Positions 41,200 to 50,171 of a stretch of 64,000 nucleotides of DNA are shown here, one piece after another. Location: contig NZ_CP097289.1 of NCBI RefSeq assembly GCF_023498005.1, positions 434,001 to 498,000 of the forward strand, in the 5' to 3' direction. Made by a program: the position numbers and the translations under genes. Numbering within the stretch: the stretch's first letter is position 1; every line of letters starts with the position of its first letter. The DNA comes from Streptomyces durmitorensis. Lineage in GTDB: Bacteria > Actinomycetota > Actinomycetes > Streptomycetales > Streptomycetaceae. The notes below the pieces were generated by a model, which did no database searches, was not told the origin of the DNA, and saw only the letters and a list, made by a program, of their open reading frames with translations.

Positions 41200-44087
41200 C
41201 GCTCCCCCGCCCCGGCGAGCGCGAGCCCGGCCCTGTGCTCCGTCTGCTGGTCGATCTTCGATCCGAGGGCGCGGACCATGTCAAGTACCACTCCGAGGAC
41301 CAGCAGATACACCCCCAGGTCGAAGAGGACGGCGGTGCCCATGTGCCAGTCGCCGATCAGCGGCAGATGCCCGTGCCACGTCCAGGCGTGCAGCACGGTC
41401 CCATCGGCGAGACCCAGGAGCGCGACGCCGGTGGACAGGGCCAGGCCGAGACCGGTGAAGAAGCCGGGATGGACCGGGGCCGCGGCCTCCAACTCGTGGC
41501 GCCCGCCCGCAAGGTAACGGATCATCAGGGCCACGCCCGCGACGAGCCCGCCGACGAATCCGCCGCCCGGCAGGTTCTCCGCGCACAGCAGCAGGTACAC
41601 CGACAGCATCAGGATCGGGTGGAAGACGAGGCGGGCGATCACCTCGAAGACGACGGAACGGTGCTCGGGCGCGAGCGTGTCACCGGCCGTCAGCCAGCTG
41701 CGCTCAGGCGCGGTCTGGCGGTACTTGAGCGGCACCTGGATGGCGGGCGCCGCAAGGGACCAGGCGGTCACCCCGCCGGGCAGCGCGGGTGGCGCACCCG
41801 GTGTCGGCCCCTGTCTGCGGTGTACGTACAGCAGGCTCGTCACGCCCAGGACGGCGACGGCGAGGACGGCCGACTCGCCCATCGTGTCCCAGGCCCGGAA
41901 GTCCACCAGGATCGTCGCCACGACGTCCTTCAGGCCGTGGTGCGCGGTCTCCTCGGTCATGGCGGCCCCGGCCGGATCCGCAGTCCGCGCCCCCGCCGCG
42001 AGCCACACCGCGCAGGCGACCACGACGCTGCTGCCGAGCGCGAGCAGCAGACTGGCCACGCGGCGCCACGACCGCGCCGCCTCCCCGAAGTGCACCGGCA
42101 GCCGCCGCAGGACGAGGACCAGGACCACGGTCGACACGGTCTCCACGCCGAACTGCGTGAGCGCCAGATCGGGTGCGCCCTGGACGACGTAGAGCAGCGC
42201 GGTGCCGTACCCGGTCAGGCCCGCGAGGACGGCCGCCTTCATGCGGCGCTGCACGGTCAGGCACATCAGGGCGCACGCGCAGGTCAGCGCGGCGACCCCG
42301 GCCTGCCACGGGGTGTCCCAGACGCGGGGTGCGGGGGCGCCGTGCCAGGGCCGGTCCGTGACGAGGACCGCGACGAGCCCGGCGAGCATGACGCCCAGGA
42401 TGGTGGCCACGTACGCGGGCAGCGATCCCTTCTGCACCGCGCCCGTCACCTGCAGTGCCGTCCGCTCCACGCCGAGCACGATCCGCCCGAACCCCTCGTC
42501 CGCCTTCGGCCACGCGAACCGCCGCCCAAGGCGCACCACCACTCCCCGGCCCACGAACAGCGCCGCGCCACCCACCCAGGCGAGTGCGGACAGACCGAGC
42601 GCGGGTCCGAATCCGTGCCACAGCGCGAGGTGGTAGGGGTGCGCCGGGACAGGGTACTGCGCCGCGTACGCCTCGAAGAGCGGCGCCACCCACCCGACCC
42701 CCGGGCCGAGCAGCAGGGAGCCGACGGCGAGCAGGGCGGGCGGCGCGAGGAAGGCGGGACCGACGCGGTGCACGGCGGTGTCGGCGAGCCCCGGCTTGCG
42801 GGCGAACGCGCCCCACAGGAAACGCAGCGTGTACGCGGTGGTGAGCGCGGAGCCGATCACGATCAGGGCGAGCACCCGCCGTTCGGCGACGCTGCCGTGC
42901 AGCAGCGCCTCGAACGCGGCCTCCTTCGCCACGAATCCGAGCAGCGGCACCAGCGCGACCATCGACGCGCCCGCGACGACGGCGACCGCGGCCACCCAGG
43001 GCAGCGACCGCCCCACACCGGACAGCCGCCGCAGATCGCGTGTTCCCGCCGCGTGATCGACGATCCCGGTCACCAGGAACAGCGGTGCCTTGAACAGCGC
43101 GTGCCCCAGGATCATCGCGATGGCCGCGAGCGCGGTGTTGTAGGTGCCGTCGCCCGCGAGCACGATCAGGAAGCCGAGTTGGCTGACGGTCCCGTAGGCG
43201 AGCACGAGCTTGAGGTCGTTCAGTCGCAGCGCGCGCCAGCCGCCGAGCAGCATCGTCGCCGTGCCGAGTGTCAGGAGCACCGGCCGCCACGGCGCGACGT
43301 CCGCGAACGCGGGGGCGAGGCGCGCCACCAGGTACACACCCGCCTTCACCATCGCCGCCGCGTGCAGATAGGCGCTGACCGGGGTGGGCGCGGCCATCGC
43401 GTTCGGCAGCCACAGACTCAGCGGCCACACCGCCGACTTGGCGAGCGCCCCGGCCAGGATCAGCACCAGCGCGGCCGAGAGCGTGCCACTGGCCGCCGGC
43501 GGCGAATCCAGGATCCGGGAGATCCGGTACGTGCCCGCCGCGTGACCCAGCATCAGGAATCCGACGAACATGGCGAGTCCGCCCACCGAGGTCACCATCA
43601 GGGCCTGCAACGCGGATCGGCGGCCGGCCCGCTTCTCGCTGTCGTACCCGATCAGGAGGAAGGACAGGACGGTCGTCAGTTCCCAGAAGAGATACAGGAT
43701 CATCAGGTCGTCGGCGAGGACGAGCCCCAGCATCGCTCCGGCGAAGGCCAGGAGGTTTCCGCCGAACGCCCCCAACTGCCGTGTCCCCGGGGCGAAGTAG
43801 CTCACGCAGTACAGCAGCACGAGCGCCCCGATCCCGGCGGCGAGCAGCACCATCACCAGGGACAGCGCGTCGAGCCGGAACGCCACGTCGACGTCGTACG
43901 CCTCGATCCACGTCCACGCCTCGTCACGCGTTCCGCCGCCGGTGAGCGTGCCCCACTGGCAGAGCGCCCAGGCGAGGGCGGCCGCGGGCGGCAGCGCGAG
44001 CCCGACGAAGGCCCGCGGGCCGAAGCGGCGGACGAGCGGGACGGCGCAGAGCGCGACGACGAAGTGGGCCAGGACCAAAACGGTCAT
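41196..44087 (-). CDS. mrpA: Mrp antiporter subunit A/B fusion
   Basis: A 963-residue giant subunit. It has an NuoL-like N-terminal half with helix 5 glutamate in LFWELTTVLSFLLIGYDSEK and helix 7-8 motifs GALAKSAVWPLSLWLPNAMA and LRLNDLKLVLAYGTVSQLGF. An MbhD/MbhE-like region follows near residue 640, and a C-terminal MrpB-like domain (about 815-945, NLPGGGFVGGLVAGVALMIR). MrpB as a separate gene is missing, so the operon reads A(B)-C-D-E-F-G. It is probably membrane-embedded and exchanges Na+/K+ for protons. ATG 44087 has no strong ribosome site upstream. Confidence 0.95.
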   Translation of the reverse strand: MTVLVLAHFVVALCAVPLVRRFGPRAFVGLALPPAAALAWALCQWGTLTGGGTRDEAWTWIEAYDVDVAFRLDALSLVMVLLAAGIGALVLLYCVSYFAPGTRQLGAFGGNLLAFAGAMLGLVLADDLMILYLFWELTTVLSFLLIGYDSEKRAGRRSALQALMVTSVGGLAMFVGFLMLGHAAGTYRISRILDSPPAASGTLSAALVLILAGALAKSAVWPLSLWLPNAMAAPTPVSAYLHAAAMVKAGVYLVARLAPAFADVAPWRPVLLTLGTATMLLGGWRALRLNDLKLVLAYGTVSQLGFLIVLAGDGTYNTALAAIAMILGHALFKAPLFLVTGIVDHAAGTRDLRRLSGVGRSLPWVAAVAVVAGASMVALVPLLGFVAKEAAFEALLHGSVAERRVLALIVIGSALTTAYTLRFLWGAFARKPGLADTAVHRVGPAFLAPPALLAVGSLLLGPGVGWVAPLFEAYAAQYPVPAHPYHLALWHGFGPALGLSALAWVGGAALFVGRGVVVRLGRRFAWPKADEGFGRIVLGVERTALQVTGAVQKGSLPAYVATILGVMLAGLVAVLVTDRPWHGAPAPRVWDTPWQAGVAALTCACALMCLTVQRRMKAAVLAGLTGYGTALLYVVQGAPDLALTQFGVETVSTVVLVLVLRRLPVHFGEAARSWRRVASLLLALGSSVVVACAVWLAAGARTADPAGAAMTEETAHHGLKDVVATILVDFRAWDTMGESAVLAVAVLGVTSLLYVHRRQGPTPGAPPALPGGVTAWSLAAPAIQVPLKYRQTAPERSWLTAGDTLAPEHRSVVFEVIARLVFHPILMLSVYLLLCAENLPGGGFVGGLVAGVALMIRYLAGGRHELEAAAPVHPGFFTGLGLALSTGVALLGLADGTVLHAWTWHGHLPLIGDWHMGTAVLFDLGVYLLVLGVVLDMVRALGSKIDQQTEHRAGLALAGAGER

Positions 44088-44207
44088 GGGTCATGCATAT
44101 CGGCAAGTAAGAGACATATAGGGTGGGCGCGCCGAGCGGCGGTGACGCGGCACAACTCCCGGGGACGCAGCGACAGCTGCTCGTGCGGCAGACGCCGTCG
44201 CAGGTCG

Positions 44208-44894
44208 TCAGTGACCGCGCAGGGCCTTCCAGTCGTCCTCGAGGATGGAGTACTGGACGATGTCGTGCCACACACCGTCGACATGGCCGTAGTGCCGCAG
44301 CCGTCCCTCCCGGACCATCCCGGCCTTCTCGATGGCCCGCTGCGCGGCGACGTTGGACGGCATGAATCCCGACCAGACGCGGTGCAGTCCGAGCCGGTCG
44401 AAGCCAAGGACACCCAGCAGGTAGCCGATCTCGACGCTGTGGCCCACGCTGACCCGATCGGCGCGCAGTGCCAGTCCCACCTCCGCGCTGCGGTAGCCGA
44501 CGCGGACCATTCCGCCTTCGCCCGACTGGTTCTCGACGATCAGCTTCGCCGAGCCGATCAACTCGCCCGTGGCGATCTCGCTGACGCCCAGTCGGTAGTG
44601 CGAGCGCGGAGTGCGCCGCGCACCTTCCCTGGCCTGCTCGACCAGTGCCGCGGCGTCGGGGCGCCGGAAGGGCGGCATGCCGAACTCGCGGGTCGTGCGC
44701 GGGTCGCCGAAGATGGCGAGTACGCCCTCGACGTCGCTGGGCAGGAATTCCCGCAGTCGCAGCGTGGCGCCTTCGATGAGAACGGAACGCTGCTCGGAGA
44801 CGGCCGGTGGCCGTTCGTCGACCAGCGTCTGGCACGGCTCTCGTGGCCCCCACAGGGGGGCTTGCTCCCGCTCGGCTTCCAGGCGATCCGTCAT
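44208..44894 (-). CDS. GNAT N-acetyltransferase (RimJ/RimL type)
   Basis: A 228-residue GNAT enzyme. It has the beta-bulge/P-loop region VEIGYLLGVLGFDRLGLHRV and SNVAAQRAIEKAGMVREGRL, typical of RimJ/RimL-like N-terminal acetyltransferases. AAGGAG precedes ATG 44894. It is second in a two-gene operon, overlapping the methyltransferase stop by ATGA. The acceptor may be a protein N-terminus or a small amine. Confidence 0.9.
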   Translation of the reverse strand: MTDRLEAEREQAPLWGPREPCQTLVDERPPAVSEQRSVLIEGATLRLREFLPSDVEGVLAIFGDPRTTREFGMPPFRRPDAAALVEQAREGARRTPRSHYRLGVSEIATGELIGSAKLIVENQSGEGGMVRVGYRSAEVGLALRADRVSVGHSVEIGYLLGVLGFDRLGLHRVWSGFMPSNVAAQRAIEKAGMVREGRLRHYGHVDGVWHDIVQYSILEDDWKALRGH

Positions 44895-45754
44895 CTGCTG
44901 ACTCCTTGGTGATGTTTCGTCGGGCCGAACGACACGCGCGTGACCCACAGCGGTCTGCGTGTGCGGACCGCGGGAAGAAGGTTGGCCAGGGGCAGGAGCC
45001 ACCCGCAGAGGAAGCCCCGGCCCCGGGGTTCACGCACCGCTCGCACGGCGGCGACGTTCGGGTGCACCGCGCGCAGCTTCCGCTGTTCCTTGGGCGTCAT
45101 CCCCCAGAGCATCGGCGGCGGCCGGTACCCCGCGGGGTACTTCCAGCGGCCCCGTTCGGTGCGGGCTGCCATCCAGGCGGGCGGGGTGTCGAAGACGAGC
45201 TCCGCTCCGGGAAAGCGGGCGGCGCACCCCTCGATGAGCCGGTGCACCACGTCCCTCGGGAGATACATCAGCATCCCCTGGGCGAGGATCAGTACTCCGC
45301 GCGAGGCGTCGACCTCGTCCATCCACCGTGTGTCGGTGGCCGAACAGGGCAGGGTGCGGTGGCGCGGCGCGTCCGGCAGCAGCCGCTTCCGCAGCGCCGC
45401 GACCTCGGGCAGGTCGACCCCGAGCCAGTGCACCCTGCCGTTGTCCACCCGCCAGAACTGCGTCTCCAGGCCCTCTCCGAGCGAGACGACCGTGCCGTCC
45501 GGGTGGTCCCTGAGGAAGCGGCGCACCTCGCGGTCGTAACAGCGTGCTCGTACGGCCATCCCTTGCGCATAGCCCCAGTTGCCGGTGCCGAACCGCCGCT
45601 CGAAGGGGTAGTCGACGGCGTCGATCACCTCGATCGCCTTCGGGTCGAGCAGTGCCGAACCAGGGTCCTTCGCGGCCAGAGCGCGGTGGTGCAACGTCCA
45701 TAGCGTCGTCTCGGCGACGCCATCCAGCTGGGCCTTCCGCTTCTGTCCGTCCAT
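44891..45754 (-). CDS. SAM-dependent methyltransferase (LCMT/PPM1 family)
   Basis: A 287-residue class I methyltransferase of the leucine-carboxyl-methyltransferase-like family used in actinomycete O-methylation. Motif I is VVSLGEGLETQFWR (about residues 93-106), with LGVDLPEV as motif II and GVLILAQGMLMYLP later. ATG 45754. Its 3' end overlaps the GNAT start by 4 bp, so both are cotranslated and may modify the same compound. No biosynthetic cluster is around them. Confidence 0.88.
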   Translation of the reverse strand: MDGQKRKAQLDGVAETTLWTLHHRALAAKDPGSALLDPKAIEVIDAVDYPFERRFGTGNWGYAQGMAVRARCYDREVRRFLRDHPDGTVVSLGEGLETQFWRVDNGRVHWLGVDLPEVAALRKRLLPDAPRHRTLPCSATDTRWMDEVDASRGVLILAQGMLMYLPRDVVHRLIEGCAARFPGAELVFDTPPAWMAARTERGRWKYPAGYRPPPMLWGMTPKEQRKLRAVHPNVAAVRAVREPRGRGFLCGWLLPLANLLPAVRTRRPLWVTRVSFGPTKHHQGVSR

Positions 45755-45910
45755 CCGGCGATGGTCACAACACGGGCGGCGGCCCAGCAAGGAGCGTCAC
45801 TCCTCCGAGCGCATAGATCACTCCTTCAGTTGGGATTTCCTGCCGTGGAGGGCCCGGTGGTGCCGCAGGCGACCGGACAGGCATCTTCATTCCGGTTCGC
45901 CTGCTGGGCA

Positions 45911-46411
45911 TCACCTGCCGGAGACGAGCTCGGACAGGTGGTGCAGCGACGTGGGGAGATGCTCGGGGCCGAACGGCGGGAACTGGAGGTACTCCCGGAT
46001 GAACTGCGGGACCGCGGACCAGTCGTACGTGAGCGTGACCTCGGTCTCGGACGGGCCGAGCGGAACCAGGTCGTAGCGCCAGATCCAGCCGCCGAACTCC
46101 AGGTGGCCGTCCTCCTTCTCCTCCCCCGTCAGCCAGCCGATGGCGCGCGGCGGGTCGAGTACCTGGACCTTGTTGGCCACCTGGTAGTCACCGTCCGGAT
46201 GGTTGGCGTGGTACATGCCCATCCGGAAGACCTGTCCCACCTCGGTCAGCGGCGCCCGGTCGACGGCCTTCTGGACCCAGCCGGTGCCATCGATCGAAGA
46301 GTGGGCGTTCGGTTCCGCAAGGACCGCGAACACCCTCTCGGCGGGCGCGGCGATGGTCAGGGTGGCGCTCACGTTCTCCTGGTCCACGGTGTCCACGCTC
46401 CTTGTCGTCAT
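45911..46411 (-). CDS. SRPBCC (START-like) protein
   Basis: A 166-residue SRPBCC protein with the usual layout: VSATLTIAAPAERVFAVLA start, IGWLTGEEKEDGHLEFGGWI and EVTLTYDWSAVPQFI in the barrel, and a C-terminal helix. Such folds bind hydrophobic ligands or act as cyclases. ATG 46411; 48 bp after the DHA2 exporter gene on the same strand, so it is probably the last gene of that operon. Confidence 0.88.
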   Translation of the reverse strand: MTTRSVDTVDQENVSATLTIAAPAERVFAVLAEPNAHSSIDGTGWVQKAVDRAPLTEVGQVFRMGMYHANHPDGDYQVANKVQVLDPPRAIGWLTGEEKEDGHLEFGGWIWRYDLVPLGPSETEVTLTYDWSAVPQFIREYLQFPPFGPEHLPTSLHHLSELVSGR

Positions 46412-46459
46412 CTCAACGTCGGCTCAGGCGCCTCCCACAGGCGCGGAAGGAAAACGTCC

Positions 46460-48091
46460 TCACCGTGCAGACGATGCGGCGACGCGGAACTCATCGGTCG
46501 TGTCGTCGGAGCCCTCAGCCGTTCCATCCCCGCCCTGCGGCCCTCGCGCCACGACGTACAGGAACAGCACGGCCATGACGGCGACGCCCGCCCACATGGC
46601 CTGCTGCCAGCCGTCGACGAACGACTCCCGGGCCGCATGGATCAGCGCCCGGCCATGGGCACCGGCTCCGTCCGCGGCGCCGACGGCGTTGGCGACGCCT
46701 TCGCGCGCGGTGTCGGCAGCGCCCCGGGGAAGGCCTGCGAGCCGGGAGTCGATGGCGCTGCGGTAGCCGGAGGACAGCAGTGCGCCGAGCAGAGCGACGC
46801 CGAGCGCGGTACCGAACTCCCGGGTGACGTCATTGAGTGCGGAGGCGACACCCTGGCGCCCACGCGGCAAGGAGCCGGTGATGGCCTCGGTCGAGGGCGT
46901 CATCGACAGGCCCATGCCGGTCCCCATGGCGAGCATGCCGGGAAGGACGGAGAGGTAGCCGCCGTCGACGGAGACGAAGGCGGCCATGAGCGCCAGACCG
47001 ACGCCGGCCAACAAGATCCCTGCCGCCATGGTGGAGCGCGCGCCGATGCGGGCGGCCAGCTTGGGGGCCAGGCCCGAGGCCATCATCATCAGCACGGCCA
47101 TGGGCATCAGGGCCAGCGTGGACAGCAGACCCGACCAGCCGAGCACGGCCTGGAGGAAAGGGAAGAGGACCACGAAGATGCCCGCCTGGACACCGAAGAC
47201 CGCCAGGAGCGTGATCGAGCCGCCGGCCAGCGAGCGCTCGCCGAACAGACGCACGTCCAGGAGCGCGGCATCCCCACGGCTCAGTTCCCAGGCCACGAAA
47301 CCGACGGCGGCGATGACACCGACGGCGAGGCCGAGCAGGGTCACGGGCGCGGTCCAGCCGCGCTCGGGCCCCTCCTGCAGGACGAAGATGAGCGCGACCA
47401 CCGCGACGACGGAGGTCAGAGCGCCGACGGTGTCGAAAGCGTGCCGGGACTTCTCACGGGAGTTGGGCACGGACCGCAGCGCCATGGCGAGGGCCACGGC
47501 GACCAGCGCGACGGGCAGGACGAACAGCCAGCGCCAGCTCGCCACGTCGACCAGGGCGGCGGAGAGGAACATGCCCAGGATGCCGCCGCCTCCGGCGACG
47601 CCTGTCCACACGCCGATCGCCCGGCCGCGTTCTTCCTTGGGGAACGTGGAGGTGATGACGGCCAGCGTGATCGGCATGATCATCGCCGCGCCGACACCGC
47701 TGAACAGGCGTGCGGCGAGCATGACTTCGGCCGACGGCGCGAGGCCGGCCACCACATTGGCGACACCGAAGAGGGCCAGGCCCGCGAGCAGCATGGGTTT
47801 GCGGCCCCAGCGGTCGCCGAGCGCGCCCAGGGGCAGGAGCAGGGCGGCCAGACTGAGGGTGTAGATGTTGATGATCCACAGGATGGTGCTCTGCGAGGCA
47901 CCGAAGGAGACGGCGAGGTCGGGCTGGGCGACGTTCAGGCCGGACACCGAGGCGATCACGGCCATCAAAGCGATGCAGACGGCGATCAGGATGGTGCGGC
48001 GCCGGCGCGCATCCGGTACGCCCGCGCCAGCCGCGCCGGGCGCGCCGCTGGGCTCATCGGCACTCGGCTGTGGAGGCTGGTTCGTACTCAT
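46460..48091 (-). CDS. MFS transporter, DHA2 (EmrB/QacA) family
   Basis: A 543-residue exporter with 14 predicted helices. Signature motifs include LGALGDRWGRKPMLLAGLAL (motif A) and AAMIMPITLAVITSTFPKEE, with LGWSGLLSTLALMPMAVLMM in the second half. GAGGAATCC lies before ATG 48091. It probably forms an operon with the flavin oxidoreductase upstream and the SRPBCC gene downstream. The substrate is unknown; proton-coupled drug efflux is typical for the family. Confidence 0.93.
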   Translation of the reverse strand: MSTNQPPQPSADEPSGAPGAAGAGVPDARRRRTILIAVCIALMAVIASVSGLNVAQPDLAVSFGASQSTILWIINIYTLSLAALLLPLGALGDRWGRKPMLLAGLALFGVANVVAGLAPSAEVMLAARLFSGVGAAMIMPITLAVITSTFPKEERGRAIGVWTGVAGGGGILGMFLSAALVDVASWRWLFVLPVALVAVALAMALRSVPNSREKSRHAFDTVGALTSVVAVVALIFVLQEGPERGWTAPVTLLGLAVGVIAAVGFVAWELSRGDAALLDVRLFGERSLAGGSITLLAVFGVQAGIFVVLFPFLQAVLGWSGLLSTLALMPMAVLMMMASGLAPKLAARIGARSTMAAGILLAGVGLALMAAFVSVDGGYLSVLPGMLAMGTGMGLSMTPSTEAITGSLPRGRQGVASALNDVTREFGTALGVALLGALLSSGYRSAIDSRLAGLPRGAADTAREGVANAVGAADGAGAHGRALIHAARESFVDGWQQAMWAGVAVMAVLFLYVVARGPQGGDGTAEGSDDTTDEFRVAASSAR

Positions 48092-48212
48092 GGATTCCTC
48101 TCCAAGGGCATACGGGTCCAAGGGCATGTGGATGCGATGGCATGCGGACGTCAGCGCCGGATCGGTTGATGGGCGCCGGGGGATGGGGCGAGGGCAGGCC
48201 CCGCGCGGGGTC

Positions 48213-49316
48213 TCAGGCCCGGGTGAGGCCGCGCTGCGCGGCGGCGAGGGCCGCCTCGGTGTCGGCGGCGGCCAGGTCGGCATTGATGTGCGCGCCGGCC
48301 AGTGCACCGGCCGCGGCGGAGGCGCCGACCTGGGCGGTCAGGTCGGTGGCGTTGCCCGCCACCCACACCCCCGGCACCTCCGTGGCACCGGCCTTGCCGG
48401 AAGCGAAGTGACGGCCCGTCCCGCCGGGCAGGTCCTGCATCGGGAGCCCCAGTTTCTCCAGGCCGTCGGTGCGGGCCTGCATGGTGGTGGCGACGGCGAG
48501 CACACGCCGGGCCACCAGCTGTCCGTCACTCAGGCGTACGCCCGCGATGCCGCCGTCCGCAGAGGCCACGACCTCGGTCACGGGGGTGTCGACGACGCGG
48601 ACACCGCGCGCGGCGAAGCGCGCGCGGGTGTCCTCGTCGAGCTCGGTGCCACGGGTGAAGTAGACGAGGTCGTCGGTCAACTGGCGGAACAGCAGGGCGT
48701 GGTGGACGGAGGCCGGGCCGACGGCGAGGATCCCGATGGGCTCGTCGCGCACCTCCCAGCCGTGGCAGTACGGGCAGTGCACCACTCCGTGACCCCAGTG
48801 CTCGGCGAGCCCGCGCACCTCGGGCAGGACGTCGCGCAGTCCGGTGGCGACGAGCAGGCGGCGCGCTGTCAGGGTGCTTCCGTCGGTGAGGGTGACCGTG
48901 AAGCGCGGGTCTCCCCCGGCAGCGGCTGGGGCAGCGGAGGCGGCTGGGGCAGGGGAAGCGGCTGGGGCAGGAGAAGCGGCTGGGGCAGGAGAAGCGGCTG
49001 GGGCAGCGGAGGCAACCTCCCCGGTGACGACCAGGCCGCCGTAGCGGCGCACCTCGGCCCGCCCCCTCCGCAGCAGTTCGGCCGGCGGGATGCCCTCCAG
49101 GCCGAGCAGGCCGTGCACGCCGTCGGCGGGTGCGTTGCGCGGGGTGCCGCTGTCGATCACGACGACCGTACGGCGGGAGCGGGCGAGCATCAGCGCGCCG
49201 TTCAAGCCCGCGGCGCCTCCGCCGATCACCACGGCGTCGACGGTCTCGCCCGGCAGCTCGCCGGTCGCATGCACGGCTGTGGTCTCGGCCGCATGCACGG
49301 CTGTGGTCTCAGACAT
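48213..49316 (-). CDS. Flavin disulfide oxidoreductase (thioredoxin reductase-like)
   Basis: A 367-residue FAD/NAD(P)-type enzyme. The FAD site is AVVIGGGAAGLNGALMLARS, the redox motif HCPYCHGWE has Cys-x-x-Cys, the NADP-type region PIGILAVGPASVHH follows, and the C-terminus closes with VPGVWVAGNATDL. The HCPYC motif is that of TrxR-like dithiol oxidases, including those in dithiol antibiotic biosynthesis. Residues 110-140 are a low-complexity Ala/Pro repeat (18-bp DNA units, see 48922-49011), so the FAD and NADP regions are joined by a repetitive linker. Divergent from the XRE-cupin gene. Confidence 0.88.
   Translation of the reverse strand: MSETTAVHAAETTAVHATGELPGETVDAVVIGGGAAGLNGALMLARSRRTVVVIDSGTPRNAPADGVHGLLGLEGIPPAELLRRGRAEVRRYGGLVVTGEVASAAPAASPAPAASPAPAASPAPAASAAPAAAGGDPRFTVTLTDGSTLTARRLLVATGLRDVLPEVRGLAEHWGHGVVHCPYCHGWEVRDEPIGILAVGPASVHHALLFRQLTDDLVYFTRGTELDEDTRARFAARGVRVVDTPVTEVVASADGGIAGVRLSDGQLVARRVLAVATTMQARTDGLEKLGLPMQDLPGGTGRHFASGKAGATEVPGVWVAGNATDLTAQVGASAAAGALAGAHINADLAAADTEAALAAAQRGLTRA
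48922..49011. repeat. Five 18-bp tandem repeats inside the oxidoreductase gene
   Basis: Five 18-bp copies (consensus GCGGCTGGGGCAGGAGAA) run without gaps and without shifting the frame. They encode SPAPAA-type hexapeptides in a surface loop. Copies differ mainly at two positions, the pattern of recent slippage. Confidence 0.85.
49267..49310. repeat. 24-bp tandem duplication at the oxidoreductase N-terminus
   Basis: GCATGCACGGCTGTGGTCTC occurs at 49267-49286 and 49291-49310 (period 24). It encodes two copies of ETTAVHA right after the start methionine, adding eight residues before the FAD-binding strand. Confidence 0.85.
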
Positions 49317-49386
49317 GGCGTCGCACCTCTTTTCCTTCACGCGAGCCCCCAGCGGTCCGGTCGGTTCGGGGGCTGCGCTCACGACG

Positions 49387-49426
49387 ATAGGCACGCCTTG
49401 CGAGCAAGGCATACAATGTTGCCTAT
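49387..49426. promoter_or_regulatory. Nested inverted repeats between oxidoreductase and XRE-cupin genes
   Basis: An outer repeat ATAGGCA (49387-49393) and TGCCTAT (49420-49426) encloses GCCTTG, 4 bp, CAAGGC (49395-49410). The outer arm overlaps the XRE start codon. Nested symmetry suggests the XRE-cupin protein binds here and controls both directions. Confidence 0.65.
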
Positions 49427-50015
49427 GACGCAAGACAATGGCGAGATGGACAGCCTGGTACGCAAACGGATCCGCGCCCTGCGGGTGGCGCAGGGCTGGT
49501 CCCTGGAGGAACTGGCCACCCGCGCCTCCGTCAGCCAGTCCACGCTCAGCCGCATCGAGAACGGCCAGCGCCGCCTGGCCCTCGACCAGCTCGTCACGCT
49601 CGCGCGGGCCCTGGACACCTCGCTGGACCAGCTCGTCGAGACGGCCACCGACGACGTCATCACCAGCCCGGCGATCGACGGAGCCCATGGGCTCATGCGC
49701 TGGCCGATCAAGGCAGAGCCCGGCATGAGCGTCGTACGTCAGCGCATGACCAATCCCCCGCCCGACAGCCCTGCACGCATGCGCGCCCACCCGGGCCGCG
49801 AATGGCTCGTCGTCCTGTCCGGCACGGCGATCCTGCTCCTCGGCAACCGGCGCTTTCGCGTCGAGACCAACCAGGCGGCGGAGTTCCCCACGATGCTTCC
49901 GCACGCCATCGGTGCCGAGGGCGGGCCGTGCGAGATCCTGGGCATCTTCGACCGCGACGCCCGCCGCGGCCACCAGCGCGAGAACGACGGCGACGGCGAC
50001 CGGCCCCGCCCGTGA
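49425..50015 (+). CDS. XRE regulator with cupin domain
   Basis: A 196-residue regulator. The XRE HTH reads WSLEELATRASVSQSTLSRI (about residues 24-43), followed by a cupin domain (about 95-180, REWLVVLSGTAILLL and AEFPTMLPHAI). The single-cupin type usually senses a small ligand or polyamine-like compound. ATG 49425. It is divergent from the oxidoreductase-exporter-SRPBCC genes and probably regulates them. Confidence 0.9.
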   Translation: MTQDNGEMDSLVRKRIRALRVAQGWSLEELATRASVSQSTLSRIENGQRRLALDQLVTLARALDTSLDQLVETATDDVITSPAIDGAHGLMRWPIKAEPGMSVVRQRMTNPPPDSPARMRAHPGREWLVVLSGTAILLLGNRRFRVETNQAAEFPTMLPHAIGAEGGPCEILGIFDRDARRGHQRENDGDGDRPRP

Positions 50016-50171
50016 CGGACCGGACCGGCGCCTGCGCCTGCTCCTGCGTCTCTGACCGCACCGAACCGCCACGGCCGGCCGGTTGCGCGTGCGGCAGCGG
50101 AGCGGGCCATCTTCTTGCGCACTCCGGGATCCATGGTGCCGTAGCGGCATGATCGATCTAGCGTCGCTGTC

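Noticed and set aside
41235..44912. A 1225-residue plus-strand frame
   Set aside because: It is the antisense of the Mrp A subunit and the GNAT gene. It is rich in Arg, Gly, Glu and His and has no domain; long antisense frames are normal at this GC content.
48922..49011. CRISPR-like repeats
   Set aside because: Repeats are contiguous 18-mers without spacers, lie in a coding frame, and no cas gene is present.
47865..49424. Long extension of the XRE-cupin gene
   Set aside because: Antisense of the exporter and oxidoreductase genes; nothing regulator-like before ATG 49425.
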